A stretch of 27,598 nt of DNA from Chrysochromulina tobinii (Eukaryota > Haptophyta > Prymnesiales > Chrysochromulinaceae): positions 1 through 27,598 of the forward strand of contig JWZX01002505.1 in NCBI GenBank assembly GCA_001275005.1, read 5' to 3'. The notes beneath the pieces were generated by a model. The model was not told the DNA's origin, did not search any database, and was given only the letters and a program-made list of their open reading frames with translations. The position numbers were made by a program, and so were the translations under genes. Position 1 is the first letter of the stretch. Every line of letters begins with the position of its first letter. Shown in pieces: positions 8,044-16,200 of the stretch.

Positions 8044-8373
8044 ATGGCCAAGCGCAGCAAGAACATCAAGCACAAGTGCATCCACCTGAACGACATGCGC
8101 CTCGAGATCGCCGAGGCCGCGAAGGCCAAGTACCTCTGGCACGAGGAGCACGTGAGCTCCTCCCCAGCGCCCGTCCCTGATCATTCCTCTGCTGCCGCCA
8201 CGCTTAATTCCCTTGCTGCTGCCGCACCAATGATCCCGAGGAACCGCGCCGCTCCTCTCACCGCCGCTCGTCGTGCCCCGTGCCTTTCACGTGCGCAGAA
8301 GGAAGCGGCCGAGAAGGCGAAGGATGCCTTCGTCAAGCTCTACGGCACCAGCAAGAAGAGCATCCTGAGCTAG
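8044..8373 (+). CDS. small basic protein of about 60 aa with one intron
   Basis: The ATG at 8044 follows an AGACAAAC context. The first exon encodes 36 residues (MAKRSKNIKHKCIHLNDMRL, then a helix ending LWHEEH). An intron is inferred at 8152-8298: donor GTGAGC after GAGCAC, acceptor TTTCACGTGCGCAG, with CTCAC boxes in between. It has 147 nt, a multiple of three, and is stop-free, so the frame also reads through as 109 aa; the read-through part is Ala/Pro-rich and looks non-coding. The second exon encodes KEAAEKAKDAFVKLYGTSKKSILS. The product would be lysine-rich and helical. I do not recognise the family; a nucleic-acid-associated role is possible only from charge. Confidence 0.55.
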   Translation: MAKRSKNIKHKCIHLNDMRLEIAEAAKAKYLWHEEHVSSSPAPVPDHSSAAATLNSLAAAAPMIPRNRAAPLTAARRAPCLSRAQKEAAEKAKDAFVKLYGTSKKSILS

Positions 8374-8758
8374 GCACGCGTATCGCATGATTTGTACTGG
8401 CGCGCCCCCGGGCCCCCTCACGCCGGTGGTCCGGTCCGAGACGTCGTGCCTGCGCGGTCTCTCTGCCAGGCTATCCTTGAGAGTTCTGTGGGTTTTACAA
8501 TTGCAGCGGGTGCAGACCGCATTAAAACGGAACTGAAACTCGATGCGTGGACACCGCCACCTCTCTTTCTCTGCCACGCGCGCCACGCAGGAAGCTGTCC
8601 GCTGCCACGCGCTCTCTCCGCTCGCGCACCTTCCGGCTTCCGGTTCCGCTTCCCACACACCGCGACGGCCCCGCCGGCGCGGGCGGTACAGTGACGAGTG
8701 AGACAAGTTAAGAGGGTCCGATTCTCCTAGTAACGGCCGACGTCCTAGGTCAATCCTC
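8374..8758. other. convergent intergenic stretch
   Basis: It lies between the 3' ends of the plus-strand small-protein gene and the minus-strand RBR gene. Open frames exist on both strands but show no protein-like pattern. No hairpin or repeat of note is seen. It presumably contains both 3' untranslated regions. Confidence 0.45.
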
Positions 8759-11700
8759 TCAGTTGTCCCACTCATCGTCGTCCTCCATGTCGTCGTCCTC
8801 CTCGTCCATCGAGTCAGCGTCGCTGTCGACTGGCGGTACCGGTAGCCTGTCGTCCACATCGTTCGCCCTGCCGGCCCCTCCCCCTTCCACCACAGCGCCA
8901 CCGACACCACCGACACCAGCGCCACCGACGCCTCCAACACCGACGCCGAAGCGCATCGCAAAGTGTTCACGGAGCCTGGGCGGCACCGAAGGGTCCTGAA
9001 GGATCCCGTGGACGTGCAACACCTGCACAGGCAGAGCGCCGTGGTGAGCACTTGCATGCTGGGCAGGCTGTGGGGATCCTATGGACGAGCAATACCTCAT
9101 TCTCGAGCCTCTGCACTTCGAGACGACCCCCGACGGTCTGGCCGAGCTCCTCCACCCGCTCGGCGACCACAAGCGCCGCCGCCGCCGCCGGTGGCAGGCC
9201 GAGCGGGTCGCGTCCCGCAGCGCTGTTCAAATGGGCACATAGGAGACCGCACTCAGTCGCAATCAGTCGCACTCAGTCGCACTCAGTCGCACTCGGTCGC
9301 ACTCAGTCGCAATCAATCGCACTCACCTGTTGAAATAGGCGCGGTGCGCTTCGGCAAAGACACGCAGCGTGAATGCTGTGTGGAGCGCATCGTGACGCAA
9401 CGATTGCTCGTTCAACAGCCTTATGAGTTGCTCCCCTCGCTGTTGCAGCTCGTCAGCGACACCGTCCAGCTCGCGCCGCGCCTCAGCGAAGAGCTCCTCC
9501 TCGTCGCGATGCCGAGCTGGCAGGCCCAGCCCGGGAGGAGCGGCGCGCGCGCCGTCATGGGCGTCGCCCACGACGGCGCGCGCGCCGTCTTGGGCGCCGT
9601 CCACCGCCGCTGCCGCCACCCCGGCGGCGGCGCCTCGCCCGCCCAACACGGCGCCTCGCCCGCCTCGCCAGCCTCGCAGCCACGCCGACGGGTCGAGCGC
9701 CGTGTTGAGCGCCGGCCACACGCGCGGCGCGAGCGTGAGTGCGCATGCAATCCCCGCCGGGAGTGCGGCGAGGAGCACGGCGCGATGGGCGCTGTGGTAG
9801 GGCGGCAGCGGCGCGCCCCCGGAGGGTAGGCTCGGACCAGACGGACCATACGGACCATACGAGGCGCTGAGCTCCCGCGTCGAGATGCCGTCCGGAGAGG
9901 TCTCATCAGAGGTCGTTACGGAGGCTGCCCAAATGGAACTCCCTCCCTCGCCCTCGCCCTCGCCCTCGGCGCCCGACACGGCGCCCTCGTCGCCCATGCG
10001 CGCGAGCATGGCGAGCATGCAAACGAGGAGACCACTCGACAAGACGACGAGCACGACCGCCGGCACACGGCGCACGCCGCCGCCACGGCCGTGGAACAAG
10101 GCGCCGTCTTGGGCGTCGTGGCAGTGGAAGGCGCTTAAGGACAAGCCGACCCAGCACACATTGAGGAGCGCCGCCATCCATCGGAGCGCTTCCCACGTCG
10201 GCGAGGCGGCGGCGGCGAGTTGCACGGGATCGTTCCACAGTGAGACAAGTCCATCGGTCGGGTCTTCGAGCCAGACGCGAATGAAACTCGGCAGGCAGGA
10301 GCGCAGCCCGAGGAGTAGCAGCACGAGAAGCAGGAAGAGGTACGAATACAGACGCACCTGTGGGGAAGAGGAGGGCGCCGTGGTGAGCACGTGCATGCCT
10401 GTGGGGAAGAGGTACGAATACAGACGCACCAGCTCGAAGCCATGGCTGAGGAGCTCCTCGGTCGGCAGGAGCAGCCGACCCGTCCACACGGTCCATAAGG
10501 GGATCCATAGGGCGAGGAGCTGCCCCACGTGCGCCCCGAAGCCGGTGAGGCACACCTGTATGCAATCGAGAGGCGTGGTCAGCATGCAAGTGGCACTCAG
10601 CATGCAATGCGGGAGGCGAGGTCAGCATGCAATGGAGGTGCACTCAGCATGCCATGCGAGAGGCTATGCGAAGCGGGCGAGGCACACCATCGCGGCCGGC
10701 AGGTGCAGACCGTGCAGGAGGGCGTGAAACGGGTTGATCCCCACAGGGAGCACCGAAGACAAGGGCGACCAGATCAAGCCAGTGCTGAAGACTCCGGCGG
10801 GCGCGAACGTGGCCTCAAGGTCCGCCCACAAGCCCACAGAGTAGCGATCGAACGCGAGGAAGAGGGATGCATGCATCAGTAGCGCCCGCCCGTCCATGAG
10901 CAGCCGGAGCGCGTCGTAGTGGAGATCCTCGCACCTGTGGGGAAGAGTAGGGCGCCGTGGTGAGCACGTGCATGCCTGTGGGGAAGAGGAGCTCCTCGCA
11001 CCTGTGGGGAAGAGAAGGGCGCCGTGGTGAGCACGTGCATGCCTGTGGGGAAGAGGAGCTCCTCGCACCGGTAATTGAGCTCGCCATCGAGGCGCAGCTC
11101 GTCGAGCTCCACCTCGGGGTCGATGGCGACGCGTGAATGCATTTGCCGCTGCACGCCCGCCTGCTCCACGCCACCAAGGAGCGATGCAACCGCAGTCCAG
11201 CTGAGCATGCTCGTGAGGGCGCACGAGAGCACGAGAGTCCCCACTGTTCCGAAGGCGCCCCATAAGTAGGCGAGGGCCGTTGGGAGGATCGCCAGCAGCC
11301 GGGTGGGGAGGGTGGCGCCGGCGGGTGCGACGCATGCCGCCGCGAAACGGACGAGAAGGCTCGAGATTGCCCAGAAGGCAATGAGCACGAGCCGCGTCAC
11401 GAGCGACACGAGCCCCGCGGCGAGCGGCGCGCACACGACGGGCAGTAAGCTCTCGAGCTCATACGCGGCGTTCGCGACGGCGGGCAGGGCGGCCCGGCAG
11501 CGCCGGCTCATCGAATACCCTTGTGCGTTGTTCAGTCCAAACGCCAACGGTCGGGCTCTATGGGGCGCTGCGGGCTCAGGCGGGTCACGGCACGCTGGTA
11601 TCACGCGCACGGACTCTCGCGCGCTGTACGCCGTCAGCCGAGGCGCGTCGTCCCGAGCGAAGATCGCGCTGACGAAACTTTGGAGCCGTTGGACGAGCCT

Positions 11701-13116
11701 ATCTCGCATGAGCTCCGCCCTCGGCACGGGCGGCGGGTGCGGCGGCAGCACGCCCCATCTCTCGAGCCTCTTCATCAGCGCGATCAGACGGAACGTGCCC
11801 ATCCCCATCAACGAGATGTCGACCTGGCGCACCGCCAGATAGGAGGCCAGTCGGCGAGGCACTGCGCGCAGGCTGGCGCGTGCGAGGGCGAGGTGCGCCA
11901 GGCTGAGCACGAGCTGCGCGACCGCCAGCTGCGTCGCGCGCGGCGCCTCGAGCAGCGCCGTCAGCGCCGCGCACACGCCAGCGCACAGGAGGTCCGCCTG
12001 CTGCAGCACGGCGCCCGCGAGAAGAGCACCGAAGAGACGTCGCAGTGCGGCGGCGTCGGCGGCAAAGAGGATGGCACGGCGCCAGGAGACCGAGGCGAGG
12101 CGCGCCCGCGCCTCGGCCGTGCGCCGCCCGCCAAACTGCGGGCACGAGCACCGCTCGGACAGAGGCCCCAAGCAGAGCCAGCAGAACGAGTGGCCGCAGC
12201 GGCAGTCCATGTGGTTGCAGCCGGCGCGCCGTTCGATGAAGACGCCGCACTGAGGGCACTGTCCCGCGTCGCGTCGCGCACACCAGCGCACAAGCTGCGC
12301 CGCGTGCAGCTCCTCGCACAGCGTGCCCGGGTGCCACGGGGCCTTGCAGTCCTGGCACACCGAATGGCCACACGAGGGGCACTCGGCTCGCCGGCGCGGG
12401 CCAACTCGGCCGCTCCCTTTCCAAAAGGCTCCGCCGAAGCCGAGGGCGCCGAGCACGGCGGTGGCGATGCCAAGTCGGGGCGTCAGTCCGATCGCCTCGC
12501 TCAGCGTCGGGTACAGGAGCGGCAGCGAGGCGAGCGCCGCACTGCCCGCGAAGCATGCCACCGCCGTGCCTGCCGACACCGGCGACTCCTCGACGCACGG
12601 CAGGCACACGGTGCCGCAGCCCGGCTGCGCGCACCAGCGCGTCTCCGGGTCACGCTCGGCGCGCTGCGCGGCGACGAACGCGTCGTACCGGTGCAGCCAC
12701 GCCCCATCCAGCGATGCCGCCACCTCGGCACGGCTCACCTCCGGGCAGTGCCGCTCGCCGGGGTCGGCGCCGCTCGCCGGGCACGGCAGCTCGAGCACAG
12801 AGCGCTCGTCGATGCGCACGCGCAGATATTGCTGCCAGCAGGGCCCGCAGAAGGTGTGGCCGCACGAGTGGCGCGGCGCCCCAACCACTTCGAGGCAGAT
12901 CAGGCACCTTGGGAGCAGCGCGTCTGCAGCTTCGGAGGCGGCGGCTGCAGCGGCGGAGGCTGCGGCGGCGATGGCGGCAGCGTCGGCCGCGAAGGCAGCG
13001 GCGGGCACGATGTCACGTCGTTGGCGCACGGGCGAGCGTGAGGCGCGGCGAGGCAGCTGAACACGCCCCTCGACTCGCTGCTGCAGCGAGCCTCTCATCG
13101 CGCGTGTGAGCACCAT
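8759..13116 (-). CDS. multi-span membrane RBR-type E3 ubiquitin ligase, six exons
   Basis: Exons, in gene order: 13116-11069, 10934-10688, 10555-10430, 10357-9327, 9222-9096, 9022-8759. They total 3843 nt, exactly 1281 codons, and all junction phases agree. RING1 starts at C71 (CLICLE...CGHTFC). The IBR begins WCAQPGC (162-167) and ends with [19 protein letters not shown] (246-264). RING2 is [28 protein letters not shown], with the predicted catalytic Cys at 300. RBR ligases take ubiquitin from an E2 onto this Cys and pass it to substrate. About 75 residues with two hydrophobic helices split the IBR. After RING2 come several membrane segments in exon 1 and more in exons 3-4 (e.g. [32 protein letters not shown]). 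The C-terminus is helical, then Gly/Val-rich, ending in an Asp/Glu tail. It is likely an organelle-membrane ligase; the compartment is unknown. Every intron is bounded by a duplicated exon edge. Confidence 0.8.
9023..9095 (-). mobile_element. RBR intron 5 (73 nt) containing introner-like copy 3
   Basis: Donor GTATTG at 9095, acceptor CTGTGCAG ending at 9023. The intron's first 22 nt match the first 22 nt of the downstream exon at 18 positions. The 3' half (9023-9059) is a diverged element copy with GCATGC, CTCAC and CGGCGC. Divergence of the flanks and acceptor suggests an older insertion. Confidence 0.75.
9223..9326 (-). repeat. RBR intron 4 (104 nt) filled by a 10-bp repeat
   Basis: Donor GTGAGT at 9326 and acceptor TTTGAACAG ending at 9223. 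The body is about eight copies of a decamer (plus strand ACTCAGTCGC, with A/C and G/A variants) at 9251-9325. The last 14 nt of the upstream exon (ending TTTCAACAG) match the last 14 nt of the intron at 12 positions, so the duplicated edge here supplies the acceptor. Confidence 0.75.
10358..10429 (-). mobile_element. RBR intron 3 (72 nt) with introner-like copy 4 and perfect 25-bp duplication
   Basis: Donor GTGCGT at 10429, acceptor TTCCCCACAG ending at 10358. Bases 10405-10429 and 10333-10357 are identical over 25 bp: the intron begins with a copy of the downstream exon's first 25 nt. The body 10358-10398 is the element (GCATGC, CTCAC, CGGCGCC, polypyrimidine, CCCCACAG). The intron is a multiple of three and stop-free. 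This is the clearest young example. Confidence 0.85.
10556..10687 (-). other. RBR intron 2 (132 nt), GCATGC-rich body
   Basis: Donor GTGTGC at 10687, acceptor GCATACAG ending at 10556. Its first 20 nt match the first 20 nt of the following exon at 17 positions. The body contains four GCATGCTGA units at irregular spacing, and in-frame stops, so it must be spliced for the protein to continue. It shares only the GCATGC core with the introner-like element. Confidence 0.75.
10935..11068 (-). mobile_element. RBR intron 1 (134 nt): two tandem 67-nt units with introner-like copies 5 and 6
   Basis: Donor GTGCGA at 11068, acceptor CCCCACAG ending at 10935. The intron is exactly two 67-nt units, each made of an exon-start copy (GTGCGAGGAGCTCC) and an element body (11002-11042 and 10935-10975). 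The real downstream exon begins GTGCGAGGATCTCC, one mismatch away. The tandem structure offers internal donor and acceptor sites. Confidence 0.8.
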
Positions 13117-13293
13117 CTTATCCTATCGAAGGAGGAGCCGCGCCGCAAAAGAGAGAGGGACGGAGAGGGACGCGAAAGCGCCGCCGTGGGCTACCGGGTA
13201 TTCACCCCTTTGTTGACCCCGAATGCATGCGAAAGTGGACTAAAGACGTCTAAAATCTAACTTCATCGTACAGTAATGTCAATATGAGATGCC
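13117..13293. promoter_or_regulatory. likely promoter region of the RBR gene
   Basis: 177 bp separate the RBR start from the stop of the coiled-coil gene, which is on the same strand. The part at 13238-13290 is AT-richer than its surroundings (gactaaagacgtctaaaatc). No TATA box is identified; the assignment is by position only. Confidence 0.3.
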
Positions 13294-16200
13294 CTAGGGC
13301 CCGGTAGCGAGGCGCCTGTGGATCCTCGTCCTCTGGACTTCCTGGTCGCCGGCCGGCGGGGGAGCTGCAGCCACCAAAAGGGGGCCCACACCGGAGGGCG
13401 CCCCGGCCCATTTTCGTGACTTTTGCCTCCGCCGCGGAGGAGTGCCGATGCGCGGGGCGTAGTACACGTACTTCGTGGCGTCAGGAGGCGCGTCGACGGG
13501 CCGAGGCGCCGTCCCTATGGGCGCCGTCCCTATGGGTGCAGTCCCTACGGGCGCCGTCCCGGGCGAATCTCCGCCGATTGGCTTTGGACTAGAGGCTCGC
13601 GCGTTCACAATGAAGGCCGCCGCCTCTTCTGCCGTCAGCGACGACGATGCCGCCTCTGGCGCCGCCGCTGCCGTGGCCGTCGGCGGGCGGCCACGTGGCG
13701 GGGGCTGTCGCGCGCCGAGCTGAGCGCCGCTGATGACCTCTGATTGCGGGCGGCCACGTGGCGAGGGCTGCCGCGCGCCGAGCTGAGCGCCGCTGATGAC
13801 CTCTGATTGCGGGCGGCCACGTGGCGAGGGCTGCCGCGCGCCGAGCTGAGCGCCGCTGATGACCTCTGATTGCGGGCGGCCACGTGGCGAAGGCTGCTGC
13901 GCGCCGACGAGCCCTGACGGAGCACCAGCAGCGGAAGCGATGGCGTTGGCGGGAGCTGCGACGGCGGGTGCCGCGCCGCCAGCGGCGAGGTCGTTTCGCT
14001 CGTGCCACGCCCTACTGGCTGCAAGAGCCGCCGCGGCCGCTGAGGTAGCGGCTGCTGCCAACCGCTCCGCAGCGGTGCTGCCGACGGGGCTGTAACGGTC
14101 GGGCTCACGCTGGAGTGCTATGGCGCGCACGGCGGCGTTGGCTCGGTCCGCTTGCACGCGTGCCGTGTACTCGCGCCACGCTCGCATGCACAAGCGAGCA
14201 CGGCTGAGAGCCCAGTGCCGCAGCGCCCAGACCGCAAGCTGCGAGCGCATCCGAATGACGCCTTCACGCAGCCGGGTGCGCTCGAGCACCAGAGACGCTG
14301 TCGCAAGGACCTCAGCCGCGGTGGCTTTGGCCTCGGCCTTGAGGCGCCACGCGCTTGACTCAAGCTCTCGCGTCGCAATCGCCGCATTGGACTGCGCCTC
14401 GCGATTCGCAAGCAGCAGCTCGAGCGCTTCCACGCGCCGAATCGCCTCAGCGTGCTGCTCGGCGCGAAGGCGCTCGGTGCCCTCATGTACTCGCTTGTAC
14501 TCGGCGAGCTCCGCACGTGCCGCCTCCGCATGCCGCAGCTTGCGCTCAAGTCGATGGACCTTGGCTGCGCCCTCGTCGAGCTGCGCCTCGTACGACACCA
14601 GCCGGAGGCTCTGCATGTCGAGTCGCAGCGCCGTAGCGGGTGGGTTGGCCTTCGGATCGCCGGAGACGTTGGGTCCCCGCGCGCCCAACGCGACGCGCCC
14701 GATCGGCGCGACTCTATCCCATCCGTCACCGAAGCCGTCGCTAGCCAAGTCGGGCGCTGAGTCGAGCGCGGCCGCCGCGGGCGCGTCGGCGGCCGCGAGT
14801 GCCGACGACCGGTGAGTCGCATGAGTCGCCTTCACAGTCATGCGAGTCGCATTCACAGTCGCATGAGCCGCCTTCAGAGTCGGTTGCGGCCCCAGCTGCT
14901 GATGCCCCTGCTGCTGCTCCCTCAGCTGCTGCTGCGTGCGCTCGAGCTCGTCGGCCATCTCGCGCAGCTTGTGCGCAGAGAAGGTCTTCAGGCGCTGGAG
15001 GGCCTCTTGCGCCTCGATCAACTCAGCACGGGCCGCCTCGAGCTCGGCTGTATGGGCGTGTTGGATCGAGCGCAGCTGACGCCCGTGGGTGGCGCGCGCC
15101 TCGGCGAGACGCGCCTCGAGCGTGCCGAGCATGGCCTCACGCTCCTGGAGCTGGCCGCGCTGTGCCGCCGAGTTCGCCACGAGGGCCTTCGCAGAATGCA
15201 CTGCCAGCTTCCAGCCCGCAAACGCGAGCAGCCGCCGCTGCCGCTGCGCCCCAAGCACCGCGTTGTGGGCGAGCCGATGCTTCAGCACGTGCACCTGCTC
15301 GCGGAGTGAGGAGGAACGCAATCAGACGCCATCAGAGGCCATCAGAGGCCATCAGAGGCCATCAGAGGCCATCAGAGGCCATCAGAGGCCATCAGAGGCC
15401 ATCAGAGGCCATCAGAGGCCATCAGAGGCCACCAGAGGCCATCAGAGGCCATCAGAGGCCACCAGAGGCCATCAGAGGCCATCAGAGGCCATCAGAGGCC
15501 ATCAAGGCAATCAGACGCCATCAGAGGCCATCAGAGGCCATCAGAGGCCATCAAGGCCATCAGAGGCCATCAGAGGCCATCAGAGGCCATCCGAGGCCAT
15601 CAGTGCACCTGCTCGCGGAGCAGACGCGTCGAGGCGCGCGCGTACACGTTCGCCTGGAGCGCCTCGGTGCGCAGGCTCTCCACCGTCGTGGCGAGCGCGT
15701 GCACATCTCCACGGAAAGCTGCTTGCAGAGCGAGCACGCGCTCGCGCATCCAATTGTCCTTCGCACCGACGGCCCTCTCGCATTGTGCCAGCTGCTCGCG
15801 CAGGGCGTTCAAGTCGACCTGGTGCTGCGCGGCCTGGCGTGCGTCGACCTCGACCGCGGTGCGCCGGATCGCCGTCTGCAAGTCTGTGCGCTCCGCTGCG
15901 ACCGCCACGAGGTGCTGCTCGAGCGCGAAGAGCTTCTCACCGCATGCTTGCCGCTCGGCCGCAAGCTCGTGCTCGTACAGCTCGATGCGGCGCTTGCGGA
16001 GGAGCTCTGCCTGACGCACCTCGTCGTGCAGGTACGCCTTCAAGCGTTCGCACGTCCCGTCCACGGTCGTCCACTCGTCCACGTCGAGCCGTTGCCGCCC
16101 AATCTGCTCGACGAAATGCTCGAGGCGCTCCGACACAGAGTGGATGCGCTGCTCGTGTGCACACAGTTCGGCTGTGCGACGCTCCTCGATCAGCTGCAGC

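Noticed and set aside
11521-13041. Plus-strand ORF of 506 codons opposite the RBR domain
   Set aside because: Arg/Ala-rich antisense shadow; the RBR Cys/His pattern on the minus strand is decisive.
13294-15321. Two separate coiled-coil genes either side of the decamer array
   Set aside because: The 18-bp junction repeat and phase-0 splice sites join them exactly; neither half alone has both a good start and a natural end at the array.
15321-15603. Decamer array as a CRISPR-like or protein-coding repeat
   Set aside because: There are no unique spacers, the period is 10 bp, and it lies inside an intron of a eukaryotic gene.
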